A stretch of DNA of 64,000 bases from Helianthus annuus (Eukaryota > Streptophyta > Magnoliopsida > Asterales > Asteraceae), in contig NC_035444.2 of assembly GCF_002127325.2 (NCBI RefSeq), forward strand, positions 34,178,904 through 34,242,903. Reading direction: 5' to 3'. Below the pieces are notes generated by a model. It worked only from the letters and a program-made list of their open reading frames with translations, ran no database searches and had not been told where the DNA came from. This document shows, in pieces, positions 43,740-55,545 of the stretch (position 1 is the stretch's first letter; each line of letters opens with the position of its first letter). The position numbers and the translations under genes were made by a program.

Positions 43740-46700
43740 ATCTATATTTGGTATATCGATAGTGGCTGTTCCAGACACATGACAGGAAATAAAGAATTAT
43801 TGAACAACTTTAAACAATTTCGTGGTGGTTATGTGAATTTTGCCGGTGAAAAGGGTGGTTATATCACCGGTGAAGGCTCTGTGTCCAATGGAAAAATTAC
43901 GCTGCATAAAGTGAACTACGTTGAAGAACTGAAGCATAACTTGATGTCGGTTTCTCAAATCTGTGATAACAAGTATACGATGTTGTTCACTGATAAAGCT
44001 TGCTTCGTTGTGCGTCCGGGATTTGTTGTTCCTGAAGATTGGATCGTTATGAGGGCTCCAAGGGTGAATAACACATATGTCATGGATATGCGCCCGTTGG
44101 TTAACTCATCTGCTCCAGTGACTTGTCTACTTTCAAAGGCGACTGAAGATCAATCGTATCTCTGGCATAGGAGAATGGGCCATGTGCATCTGCGAAAAAT
44201 GAACCACTTAGTGAAAAACAACTTGGTGTTGGGGGTTCCTTTACGTAGTTTTAATATGCACAACAAATGTGAATCATGTGAAAAAGGAAAAATCAAACGA
44301 AAGCCTCATAAACCGAAAACAGTTAACTCTATCCAAAAACCACTTGAGTTGCTTCACATGGATCTTTTCGGCCCGATCCATGTTGCTAGCATTGGTGGTA
44401 TGTCTTATTGCTTAGTTGTCACTGACGATTTCTCACGTTACTCATGGGTATTTTTCTTAAAAACAAAGAATCAAACCGCTGGTATTTTAAGAGACTTATT
44501 CAAATAACTTGAGAAAAATTATTCACTTCCTATTAAGAAAATCCGAAGTGACAACGGCACTGAGTTTAAAAATCAGTATATGGATGAGTTATGTCGGGAA
44601 ATGGGAATAATTCATCAGTTCAGCGCTCCATATGTTCCTCAACAGAACGGAGTTGCAGAACGGAAGAATCGTACCCTAATTGAGGCGGCCCGCACTATGC
44701 TTTCTGAATCAAAATTACCAATTTTCTTCTGGGCCGAGGCGGTGAACACTGCATGTTATGTGTTAAATCATGTGCTTACTGTCAAAAGAGAAGATAAAGC
44801 TTGTTATGAATTGCTTGAAAACAGGAAACCGAACTTATCCGGTTTTCAGCCTTTTGGGATTAAGTGTGTTATAAAACGCACCAAAGATACTCCGAAAATG
44901 GGGGAAATTGGTGAAATTGGGTTCTTTTTGGGTTATGCCAATGGAACTCCAAACAAACGCGTTTATAACATCAAGAAGCGAATAGTGGAGATCGTGTTTG
45001 ACATAACTCCTTTGAGTTTTGATCCTCCACCGTCCGAATTCGGTCCCAAAAGCGGATATGATTATGATAAATTGTTTGATTCGTTTGATCTTCCTGATGT
45101 TTCAGAAGAAGATTCAGAGGTTGTATACACACCTCTTGTGAACCAAGATGAAGTGGATGCGAGCTGGAGAGCAAGTATTCCTACTAATGTGTCTTCGAAT
45201 GTTCCAGTCGCTGATTCTTCGACCGTAAATGATGTTGTTGCTGAGCAGATCCCCAATGCAGCTGCTCAAACTACAAGTGGAGATCTATACGTTGACTTTT
45301 CAGCATATCCAAATGTTGATGCGTCTTCTGGTAATGGTGGAGCTTCTAGTAGTAATGCACATACTGAGGGGGAGATTCAATCGAATTTGGGAAACAATCT
45401 TCAAGCTCCGGCAATCCCAGTTCCAAGAACAAATATTCATCATCCTGTTGATAATATTATTGGGAATCCAAATGCGGGAGTGCAAACGCGAAGGAGTATT
45501 TCAGAGATGCAATGTCTGTTCTCTGCTATCAAGAAGGAAGAAATCTACAATCTTAGCCTGCATGAATGTTTTATCTCTCAGATAGAGCCGAAGAACTATC
45601 AGATGGCTCTGAAGGATAATTCTTGGTGTGAGGCGATGCAAGAAGAGTTAGCTCAGTTCGACAAGTTAAAGGTGTGGAATTTGGTCGATCTTCCAAAAGG
45701 CCAACATGCAATCAACACGAAATGGGTTTTCAAGTGCAAGAAGGACGATAAGGGTGTCGTTGTCAGAAACAAAGCACGGTTGGTTGTTCAAGGCTTCAAT
45801 CAGGAAGAAGGGATTGATTATACAGAAGTTTATGCACCGGTGGCAAGACTGGAAGCTATTCGTTTGTTTCTAGCCTTTGCTACACACATGCTTATCAAAG
45901 TCTATCAGTTGGATGTGAAAAGCGCTTTCCTTTACGGGAAATTGCATGAAACTGTGTATGTGTCCCAACCACCGGGTTTCGAAGCTCCAGGGTTAGACAA
46001 CAAGGTCTATTTGTTGGACAAGGCTCTCTATGGTCTCCATCAGGCTCCTCGAGCATGGTACGAGACGTTGTCAAAGCATCTTTTGGAGCATGGGTTCTCG
46101 CGTGGTGCAATCGACTCCACACTGTTCATTTTGAAGAAAGGGGGAGATTTTCTGATCGTGCAAATTTACGTTGATGACATAATTTTTGGTTCTTCAAATG
46201 AAGAGTTGTGTCGTGAGTTTGAGATGGTGATGAAGTCAAAGTTTGAAATGAGCGCGATGGGCGAGTTATCATTCTTTCTAGGTCTTCAAGTGAGTCAAGA
46301 AAAAACCGGGACGTACGTGCATCAGACAAAGTATGTCCACGAGATTCTCAAAAGATTTGGATTGGAAGATAGCTTACCCTATGACACGCCTCTACCGACA
46401 AATCTCAAGCTTTCACCCGATGATGAGAAAGATCCTGAAGTGGATCCGACTCTATATCGAGCAATGATAGGTTCATTGATGTATCTTACTGCTTCACGAC
46501 CAGATATTATGTTCTCTGTTTGATTGTGTGCTAGGTACCAATCAACTCCGAAGGAGTCGCACTTGAAAGCCGTCAAGCGTATTTTCAGATATCTGAAAGG
46601 AACGCCTAAGCTTGGATTGTGGTATCCAGCTGAAGGTGGTCTAGATTTGATGGCGTATGCTGACGCAGATTTCGGAGGGTGCCGGATGAACAGAAAGTCA

Positions 46701-47114
46701 ACCTCTGGTGGCGCATAACTTCTTGGAAACCGTCTTGTCTCTTGGCAATGCAAAAAGCAAGTTGCCGTTTCTCTATCCACGTGTGAGGCCGAGTACATTG
46801 CTGCTTCAAGCTGTTGTGCTCAGGTTTTGTGGATTCAGCAGCAAATGAGGGACTACGGTTTGAATTTTACTCGAACTCCTATCCTTGTCGATAATAACTC
46901 TGCCATTTCCATAACAAACAATCCGGTAAATCACTCATGCACTAAGCACATAGATGTTAGGCATCATTTTATTCGCGACTGTGCTGAGAAGGGTTTAATA
47001 GAAGTGGTTAGGGTAGACACCTTGGATAATCTTGCCGACCTGTTTACGAAAACATTCGATAGGGCTAGATTTGAAAATCTGGTCCGAATGATTGGCATGA
47101 TCAACCCAGAGTAA
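43740..47114 (+). pseudogene. Element F pol: protease, integrase, RT, RNase H (three in-frame stops)
   Basis: A single frame carries the protease motif IDSGCSRHM (43755-43781), integrase zinc module (WHRRMGH about 44164; CESCEKGK about 44272), integrase core ([28 protein letters not shown] about 44640-44670), RT (YVDD at 46167-46178) and RNase H ([16 protein letters not shown]) to the stop at 47112-47114. Three nonsense codons interrupt it: TAA 44505-44507 in integrase, TGA 46521-46523 at the RT/RNase H boundary, and TAA 46716-46718 in RNase H. No frameshift is seen. Sequence identity to E's pol is moderate. Confidence 0.92.
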
Positions 47115-48755
47115 AATGCTTTCTAAACTCGCATAGAAACTTTATTTTATCTTTTCTGTACAGTTCTTACCGCTTTCGAAAAATTGAAAAACTCCAAAAA
47201 TATTTTACTTAGTTGTAGGATAAATTTCAGAAAAATACAAAAACATATGAAAAATCTAAAATGAAGTCGTGTTGAGATATAAGGGAAATGATAGTACATC
47301 GGTTAGTCGTATCTGGTGCAGGACTATGGCTATATATATATGAGATTAACTGTTAAATGTGACAGCTTCATTATACGTTGCGTCGGTAGGTTTTACGCGT
47401 AAATAAGAACCTGTCTTTGGTATATAAACATAATGAACTGCGTAACTCGTGTGGCGCATCTCTCAGATATATGGTCTTGGTACCGTAATTTCGTTTGATA
47501 GATTGCCGAGGTTCTGAGATACGTGGTCTTTATGCTGTTTATCATCTGGGTATCATGGTTTCTTCTTTTACTGGAAAATAACGGGGACGCAAGTCTAGAT
47601 CTTCCATGATACCATACATACGTGTAAATATCTTCAAAACATGATGCAACCGACCCAAATAAGTGATAAACAATCACATGTCCAACAAAATCTTGCGGGA
47701 GTCGAGTCTATCCTCAATAAGTGATTCTATCATAAATGACTTGCTCCTGTGCCCTTTGCATCTGAAATCCAAATAAGTGAGTATCTCACATTAGCTTATA
47801 CGTCAAAAACAGATGATAAACGGTATACTCACCAGTAAGATGATCTCTCGCGCATACCTTGATACGGGAGTATATTCTGAGGTGGGTAAACATAGTTACT
47901 GTCAGTCTTTAAGACACTTAATTCCATATCTCGAAAACAGTGTTCGAAAGCGTGCTAAAACTTAAGTGGACCACAATACCGTTGAACGTCTTGAACTGTC
48001 AACATTATTCTAAAACATTAAAGCTAAATGCTATGGTTTCTGTGTTGGATACCGACAGTAAAACCGATATGATTCCTTTGCTCCGACTTCACAAAAAGAT
48101 AATTAGTGTAAATACGTTCGTAGGTTTAATTTCCTTTTAGTCAAAAAATTGAAAAAATCACAAAAAGATTTTGCTTTGTTGTTTCTATGTGCGAGTTATC
48201 TTATTAAGAATACTCTAGGGTTGTGAAAATCGTTTATATAAGTTATTAAATGTTGGTTGTTTAATATTTCAATTGTTTATTCTGGGTATTGGAATTTTAT
48301 TTTTGGGATCCAGATTTGGGCCGATGTCTCCGGGGTCAAGTTTCTTAATCCTGGGTTAAGTGTTTCAGGTCTGGATCGTTCATCTCAAGATGGAATATTT
48401 GGAGAAGCTGTGTGCATCTGGATCGTTCATCTCAAGATGGAATATTTGGAGAAGCTGTGTGCATCTGGATCGTGCATCTCAAGACTGGGGAATCAGTGAT
48501 TTCTAAAACGAAAGTGACGGAGGAGATTGCTAAGGTGCTGGATCTGATTTGGCTTGCAAACTTAAGGGGAGCACATCTGAAGAAGCTTCGGCGCCTGCCT
48601 CTAAAATACAATGAAGAAGATCGTGTTCTAGCTGACCAGTCCATCAAGGTGGTTCAGTTCTGTGTGAAGAACAAGGTCTGGGCAGGAAGCAGCTCTCGGA
48701 GAAAGGATGAAGATCTCAAGTCCAATGAAGACCATGCACTGATCAAGGGGGAGTT
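47115..48755 (+). other. Element F non-coding 3' tail
   Basis: About 1.6 kb without a credible gene. It holds the block shared with E (about 47468-47632), the 45-nt-loop stem (47549-47613), and inverted-repeat units near 47658, 47712 and 47770. A 55-bp direct duplication near 48375-48485 (GATCGT-CATCTCAAGA with GGAGAAGCTGTGTGCATCTG) comes before the final polypurine tract. Confidence 0.75.
47549..47613 (+). other. Conserved tail stem-loop, copy in F
   Basis: GGTATCATGG (47549-47558) and CCATGATACC (47604-47613) enclose 45 nt, the same loop length and arm sequence as in E. The loop's 5' third differs from E, and its 3' two-thirds is identical. Confidence 0.65.
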
Positions 48756-48857
48756 TGTTAATGCACTTTAGGTGATAAGTGCATAACTCCCATGTTACCA
48801 ATGGAAGTTTGAAGATCTCAAGTTCAATGAAGACCATGCACTGATCAAGGGGGAGTT
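48756..48857 (+). repeat. 102-bp PPT-proximal unit, copy 1
   Basis: It begins with an LTR-head-like TGTTAATGCACTTTAGG, runs through a short spacer and ends with a polypurine tract (AAGGGGGAGTTT) directly before the LTR at 48858. Another polypurine tract precedes the unit itself. Confidence 0.85.
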
Positions 48858-49411
48858 TGTTAATGCACTTTTGGTGATAAGTGCAAGTCTTCCAACATTT
48901 AGGGTCTTTATTGAACAAGTGTCTAAACTTTGTCCCAAGAAGTTCCTAGGGAGAACTCTTGTCCCTAAGAAGTTCCTAGGGACAACCTTGTCCTAGGTTT
49001 GGAAGAGTTTTTGTTAGTCAGAGTTTTTGCTTTGTCTGAGTTTTGTATAGATTAGACTTTGTCTGAGTTTTGTGGCAAAAACTCTGTGTTTGCTTTGTGC
49101 TTTATGTTTTGTCCGGGCTTTCTATTTAGTGTTGAAAGTCCGGGTTTCACCTTGTATATATACTTTAATATGGAATAGACAAGGTAACGATTTCTGTGTG
49201 AATTTCTGTGCCCTAATCATTGTGTTTTGTCTGGCGGCGCTTTGTGTGAGTGACGTCATTCATCTTCATCAAGAATACTCAGTGTATTCTTGATTTCTCT
49301 CTCAAATCCTTGCATTCTTGTGTTTCATCTACAGTGGTTGATCATCAGGTGGATTCCGCACACCTGTTGGTTGCTTTAGCTGAGTGAGATCTTGGATTAG
49401 GAGGCCTTACA
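48858..49411 (+). repeat. Element F inner 3' LTR
   Basis: 554 bp, the same length as the 5' LTR. It shares the GTGCTTTATG variant with the outer LTR where the 5' LTR has GTTCTTTATG. Confidence 0.96.
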
Positions 49412-49442
49412 AGCCAATGGAATACAACGATCAATGAAATAC

Positions 49443-49544
49443 TGTTAATGCACTTTAGGTGATAAGTGCATGACTCCCATGTTACCAATGGAAGTTTGAA
49501 GATCTCAAGTTCAATGAAGACCATGCACTGATCAAGGGGGAGTT
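49443..49544 (+). repeat. 102-bp PPT-proximal unit, copy 2
   Basis: A near-identical copy of 48756-48857, separated from the inner LTR by 31 bp (49412-49442) that keep only about two bases of the expected post-LTR sequence. Confidence 0.85.
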
Positions 49545-50095
49545 TGTTAATGCACTTTTGGTGATAAGTGCAAGTCTTCCAACATTTAGGGTCTTTATTG
49601 AACAAGTGTCTAAACTTTGTCCCAAGAAGTTCCTAGGGAGAACTCTTGTCCCTAAGAAGTTCCTAGGGACAACCTTGTCCTAGGTTTGGAAGAGTTTTTG
49701 TTAGTCAGAGTTTTTGCTTTGTCTGAGTTTTGTATAGAGACTTTGTCTGAGTTTTGTGGCAAAAACTCTGTGTTTGCTTTGTGCTTTATGTTTTGTCCGG
49801 GCTTTCTATTTAGTGTTGAAAGTCCGGGTTTCACCTTGTATATATACTTTAATATGGAATAGACAAGGTAACGATTTCTGTGTGAATTTCTGTGCCCTAA
49901 TCATTGTGTTTTGTCTGGCGGCGCTTTGTGTGAGTGACGTCATTCATCTTCATCAAGAATACTCAGTGTATTCTTGATTTCTCTCTCAAATCCTTGCATT
50001 CTTGTGTTTCATCTACAGTGGTTGATCATCAGGTGGATTCCGCACACCTGTTGGTTGCTTTAGCTGAGTGAGATCTTGGATTAGGAGGCCTTACA
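49545..50095 (+). repeat. Element F outer 3' LTR
   Basis: 551 bp; it lacks 3 bp near 49738 relative to the other two LTRs. The GTACC target duplication follows directly. Confidence 0.96.
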
Positions 50096-50531
50096 GTACC
50101 GGTTTATCCTCAACGTCTAATCAAATCAAAAGTTTAGAAAAAGGTTTTAAACTAGAAAAATAGAAACTAACTAAAATGCTGAAAAATAAAAATAAAAATA
50201 AAAACAGATAGACAAGATGAATCACTTGGCTCCGACTCGTGTATAGTATAACCTTTGATTATTTCCGCACTTTTGCACTTTTTAAGAGATTATCTTAGTT
50301 ATTGTAGTAGGCCCCTCTTTTGAAGGTGACGTTACCCTCAACCCAGTAGTTTGAGTCAGCAAGGATACAATCCTAAAGGGTCGGAATATTGAAAGATAAT
50401 TAATTAAGTTATTAATGCATATTGTGGTAGGCCCCTCTTTTGAAGATGACGTTACCCTCGGCTAAGTAGTCTGAGTCAGCGGGGATACAGTCCTAAGTAG
50501 CCGGGTTAAAGTTTTAATAGTAGTTTAACTT

Positions 50532-50726
50532 ATGAGGGGATCAAAGAGTTTGGACCCCCGCCATCCAATACCGGTGGGTATTGAAGGAGGTCCTACTAAA
50601 TTTGACCCAGGTCCTTTGCAGGATCTATACACTGAACAATGGCAAGACTCTTACCAAACCGTTCCCTTAACCCCCGACCAGGTAGCCAACATACCTCCAT
50701 ATAGACCATGGAGATATGAATGGTGA
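50532..50726 (+). CDS. Small ORF inside the H LTR, antisense to H (doubtful)
   Basis: 64 codons, protein-like in composition (VPLTPDQVANIPPYRPWRYE) and kept open in the other LTR copy at 56170-56364 with two amino-acid changes and at least one synonymous change. I recognise no family. It runs opposite to the element. It may be a real LTR-borne peptide or an open frame by chance. Confidence 0.25.
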   Translation: MRGSKSLDPRHPIPVGIEGGPTKFDPGPLQDLYTEQWQDSYQTVPLTPDQVANIPPYRPWRYEW

Positions 50727-51652
50727 AAATATTTTATTTTATATAGACAGTAAAATAATGCCAAGACACCATGGACAAACGATAAGGAAGAATCACCTTC
50801 AACATAAGAAACTAGTTATTAAAGTCATTAATACATAACCAAGTAAAAAGTGCAAAAAGATTAAAAAGAAAAAGTATTACACTAGACACTTGTCTTCACC
50901 AAGTGATGAAGAGACTTAGGCAAACATGGCCTTTGATTGTCAAGAACTCTTACAATTAATCTTGGATCCCGAGATGACTCACACAATCTATGATGGACAA
51001 TGGATGATGGTGGTGGATGATGGTGTTGTGATGGTGGTGGGTGGTGGGTGAAATGTGAGAGAGGTGGTGTGCCAAGGGGATGAGTTGCAAGTGATCCAAG
51101 CACTCCTATTTATAGGCTGAACAGAAGCTCGGGCACGGCCCCGTGTCCATCCTTCTCTCTTTCTTCATTAATTGCAGTTTGTCTGCATTAGTTGACCACG
51201 CCCCCGTGTCCGCTGAGCACGACCCCGTGTGCAGAAGCATATCTGTACTATCAAGATTTGCCTGGATTCTGCGAATCTTATAGTTGACCACGGCCCCGTG
51301 TCCGCTGAGCACGGCCCCTGTGGTGGGCGATAGAAGCTTCTACAACTTTGTCTTTTCTGCTGACATTCGGGCACGCCCCCGTGCTTACTGAGCATGTGGT
51401 GTGTTCAGCCTTCTGTTCTCTTGTTTTGCTTGGGAAGATGCTGTCGGGGGGTCGGGCATGCCACGTTTGTTCCTTTTCTTGTATTTATGTTAGATTTAGT
51501 TGTCTTTTTGCTTCTTTTGTTCATTTGAGCTCATTTAATCCTGAAAATACAAACGGAAGACAAAAACACACTTTTTCCAACATTAGTACTAAAAAGGGGT
51601 TAGTTTTATGCCACAATTGATGTAATTTATATGTTGCATTTTGTGCACATCA

Positions 51653-51667
51653 AATACCCCCACACTT
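51653..51667 (-). other. Element H polypurine tract
   Basis: The minus strand reads GTGTGGGGGTATTT adjoining the left LTR. Confidence 0.7.
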
Positions 51668-53568
51668 GAATCTTTGCTTGTCCTCAAGCAAAACTCTTTA
51701 TAATGTGGCTTTACACTCCCAAATTGAATGGGTAGAAGAGAAGGTTTTTGGACTTGTCATAGAGTGTCGGGATTTCCAAGATTCGTTATTAAGTTTTATT
51801 TTTATTTATTTACAATCCTATTCGTCATGATTTATTAAAAACGTTTCATAAGATAAATTACTTATTAGCGCATAACATGCCTTTTTTAAAGTTTCATTTA
51901 TATACAAGTTCACGTACCACACGGGGGAACACTCAACACTCGGCCGAAGGTGTATTTTTAGTGAATCACTCGAGAGCGGCCTGGAACTTACTTCTACCAT
52001 AGGCTTGCCAAGCAATCAATCCTCCTCCTTTTTAACTATATACCTTTGTAAATATCATGAGGACTTTTGGGGTGAAGGGTTAGACTTGGGCTAAAGGTGG
52101 GTGGTTGGGTTAGTGGTTAGTAAAAGGGCGAAAGGCGTAAAAAGCGTCGGTTTTCGTAAGACTTGATATTTTTAAAAACTTTTTATTTTGATGAAGCATT
52201 TCAAACAAAGTTATTTTTGATAAACTTGTTTGTTTATTTCTTTGGCTTCATCCTCATATATATATATATATATATTCAAGTCATAAGAAAAACCGAGATT
52301 TGTTACTAAAATAAAGGGTTTAAAAGGAAAAAGGTTTAGGTGGGTAAAGGGTGTTTAGTTTGGGTTATGAAATGAAAAGGTTTAGGCTCAAAGAGTTTAA
52401 CTAGAGGGATTTTGGGTAGGTGGTAAAAAAAAGAAAAATAATGGTGTAGAAATAAAAAGAGTTAGTCCTAATGCCTCCATCATTTACTTACTCGGGTTTA
52501 AGTTGGTTAAGGACCGGGAATGTATCGTCGTGGCAAGTTCTAGAGTTGTAAGAACCAAGCGGCTATTCACACAAGAAACGAAAAATGAGCATTTAGTTTA
52601 AAGATATGTATTTGTATGCTCAATAAAGGCTCAAAACTCACTTTTGTGGGAATGGGTTTTTATGTGACCAAGTATATATAATCAAATTTCAACTAAGTTT
52701 GTCATGACGTTTCATAATTTTCTTATGTTGGTTCTTTTTGTTACGACGCTATCGGTTGTAAATTTGTAAAAATATAACCTTTTTAGAACTTGAAATTCCC
52801 AAGTTAAACCTAGACAAGTAAAAAAATGGAAATTTTTTAAAAAATTTGGGGTGATTAGCGGTTCCAATAGAGTTTTGTGTAAGGCTTGTTAATTTGGACT
52901 TGGAAGATTCAAAGTTTTAGCATCCCCCCACACTTAAATTACACATTGTCCTCAATGTGTCCCAAAAATAAGTTTTTAAGTTGATTGAATGTGTAAAAAG
53001 GTGTGAAAAAGCAAAGTTTTCTATTACTGGGCGTCTGGACATGGCCCCGTGGTGTCCGGGCACGGCCCGTGTTCAGGTGCCAGTAACAAAAGTTTGTAAA
53101 AAGAAACAGAAGCCTGGACACGAGGGCGTGTTCAGTGAGCATGCCCCGTGTCCAGATAACTAAACTGGGCATTTTCTGCAGATTGTGCAGCACGGGGCCG
53201 TGTTGGGCGGGCACGGCCCGTGTTGAACTTGCTGTAACGAAGAAAAATTTGTCGAATGGCCCTGTTTTCGTGCATGGGTCGCTGGTGCAAGTTTTCATTG
53301 TTATCCTTCACCATCCCGAGTGTGTTTTATCCATTACAACATCATCCAAACACCAATTTAACTAAAACCATCATTTCATTTAAGTCATAGAGAGAATTAC
53401 ATAATCCTAAAAGGTTAATAAATTAGATAAGTAAGTTAAACGAAGCACAAGAAGCTTAAACCAAGAAGTTCTAGCCTGGAAGTTATTCTAATTAGCAAAA
53501 TTTCCGAAAAGATAATTCTCTCGGTTGGATGCGGCTTTGAAGAACTTCTTTTTCCGGGCATGAGTTCC

Positions 53569-54030
53569 TCACACGTCCGCGAGCCATTCCTCTATCTCCC
53601 TTGGGAGGAGAAAGGCGGGCTCATTGGCATCGGTTTGAGGGGGTGTGACTTCCACCGGGACTTCTTGTAAATCTTCAAGTGGAGGCTTCGCTGGAATGTC
53701 ATCCCATCCGGTAGGATTGTTGACTCCAAGCGCTAGGTTCCATTCCTCTTGAGGGAGGATTGGCTCCATGGGAGGTTTTACAAGAATGTTTAACCTCTGG
53801 TGCAAGAGGTTAATTTATTGAAAACTGTTTTCCAGCCCCACCGTAAGATAATTTATACGGTCTATCAGGACCTCCTCTACCGAAGTCATCTCGTCAAGAG
53901 CTTCAAGTAATGCCATTACGTAGCGTACGAGAGTTGCTTCAATTGATGACCTTCTCTCTCTTCGACTGTTTCTGGAGTGCGCAGAAGAGGTTCCACTGTT
54001 TTGACTAGACATTCTACGAAAACAAACCAA
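53569..54030 (-). pseudogene. Element H short ORF pair
   Basis: Two adjacent minus-strand ORFs: 54030-53815 (71 aa, with ALLEALDEMTSVEEVLIDR) and 53805-53569 (78 aa, Pro/Glu-rich, ending REIEEWLADV). They have protein-like composition and may be remains of one longer gene. I do not recognise the family. Confidence 0.35.
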
Positions 54031-54572
54031 AAATAGTTCATTTTAATGAAACAGTTCATCGGGCACGGCCCCGTGTTCACCTTTCTGCAGATTTTTGGAA
54101 CAAGGAATCTTGGAGTTTCAAATTATTTTTCCAATTTATGAAGTATTTTTGCACAGAAATAACGTAAAACAATGTTGTACAACTTATTTTTAACAAGATT
54201 CCTTGGACAAAAATCTAACAAACATCACAATAAAGCTTGGGAACAAGCTTCAATGGAGGTGTTGAGACAAGAAAGATGAAGAAGAAGGCAATGGATAAAA
54301 GAGGAAAGGACAAGATGGTTGATATAACCTTCTTTTAGAAAATACCTAGGATGTTAGGTGAGAAGATCCTTTCAAATCTCTTTCCCTGGATGGTCCAAAT
54401 GTGCAGGATTCTTGGCTGCATTTATAGAAAACAACAGCATGTTGGACACGGCCCCGTGTGCATGCGAGATCCTGACACATTTTGTCCGTATTCTGACATA
54501 AACTCAGAAAGGAATCTTTTGGAAGAGACGGGGGCGTGTTGACCTGGGCACGGCCCCGTGTCGAAAGGTTGA

Positions 54573-55226
54573 TTATGAAGTTTGTCTATTTTTAAGGAAC
54601 TTATCCGGATCGGGCGGTTCCTTGCTGGATGGAACAACCCCAAAGTGCCTAAGATACCTTAAATTCTCTAGATTAAGACGAGAACGCAAGAGGTTGTCGG
54701 TGAGGGTGATTCCTATGTTAAATGTAGGTGGACAAGTCCAACCCTTTCCCGGGCTCTCGTTAAAGAAGGTGTATGCCGAATCGCTCAGGTCTATGTATGC
54801 ACCGAACGAAGTCGATGGGGAGTCCTTCACGGCACAATCGGCACAGGGACGACTATCGCTCAAGTAAAGTTCGAGGTAATATCGGGAACATCGGAGTTGT
54901 TTGAATGCGATCCCAACAATTCTTCTTTGGTATCGTCTTGAGGTGAATTAATAAAATCCATCCTAAGTTCTTTTAACCAATTAAGAATTAGATATTCTAA
55001 TTGAAATAGTTCATCAAGAAGCATTTCTCTTAGAAGGTCCGGTTGAGCGCATTTGAGGGAGAGATAGGGATTATTTTTACTTTCGCCACTCTTAAGGCTA
55101 CAGGAAAACAATGGGTCTATATAGTGAGGCTTATAATTTAGAAAATAGCATTCTAATTCTTTATGAGGGCCACCACATACTTGACACCACGTACCATAAG
55201 AGTGCCGAAAGTAAAAAAAATATCAT
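54573..55226 (-). pseudogene. Element H gag-like remnant with zinc-knuckle-like motif
   Basis: A minus-strand frame runs from about 55226 to 54860. It contains CQVCGGPHKELEC (55148-55196), a C-X2-C-X3-H-X4-C pattern like the nucleic-acid-binding knuckle of gypsy Gag. A second frame, 54863-54573, follows with a 4-base overlap (CADCAVKDSPSTSFGAYIDL). Together they look like a decayed or reduced gag. This supports a gypsy origin for H but is too short to assign a lineage. Confidence 0.45.
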
Positions 55227-55521
55227 TATCACTCATGTTTGTGTCAGAAATTACCAACCGTCGGGATCTTACGGTTCTGTTTTCAGTAACTGAATCTTGG
55301 GCACGAGGGCGTGTTAAGTGGACACGGCCCCGTGTTCAGCTTACTGTCTGACTAAAAATAGGATTGTCAGTTCCAATGATTAGGCACGGGGCGTGTTCAG
55401 CAGGCACGGCCCATTGCTGAGTTCTGCAGAAGCTGAAAAATTACGAAAATCCTAAAAAGAAAAGAAAAATTTAGAAAAAACGATTAGGCCATTGATTCCT
55501 AACTTTCTTAAAATCCTTGTG

Positions 55522-55539
55522 TCCCCGGCGACGGCGCCA
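55522..55539 (-). other. Element H primer binding site
   Basis: The minus strand reads TGGCGCCGTCGCCGGGGA, six bases from the 5' LTR. It is the TGGCGCC-type site of Athila/Tat-like gypsy elements rather than the initiator-Met site used by the copia elements here. Confidence 0.88.
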
Positions 55540-55545
55540 AAAACT

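Larger units (their letters stand above)
37854..50095 (+). mobile_element. Element F: Sirevirus with tandem 3' LTRs
   Basis: Target duplication GTACC at 37849-37853 and 50096-50100. Order: 5' LTR (37854-38407), PBS, 1.8-kb leader of GTCCGAGTTT words, gag, pol, non-coding tail, LTR (48858-49411), 133 bp of spacer, LTR (49545-50095). Three LTRs inside one target duplication is unusual. Gag is shifted at a poly-C run, and pol has three in-frame stops. It belongs to the same broad lineage as E, but its LTR and leader are unrelated in sequence. Confidence 0.95.
37661..51652 (-). repeat. Element H 3' LTR, split by element F
   Basis: Segments 37661-37853 and 50101-51652, with GTACC duplicated around F. 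It contains a set of near-palindromic CACGGCCCCGTG words (about 51120-51390) in an otherwise AT-rich sequence. It also contains a 64-codon ORF (50532-50726) preserved in the other LTR. Confidence 0.92.
51668..55521 (-). other. Element H interior without pol
   Basis: 3.9 kb, mostly AT-rich and non-coding, with scattered CACGGCCCCGTG-type words (53035-53230, 54060, 54445-54565, 55300-55425). Short minus-strand ORFs are listed separately. A (TA)n run lies near 52255-52275. No protease, RT, RNase H or integrase motif is visible in any frame. Confidence 0.7.
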
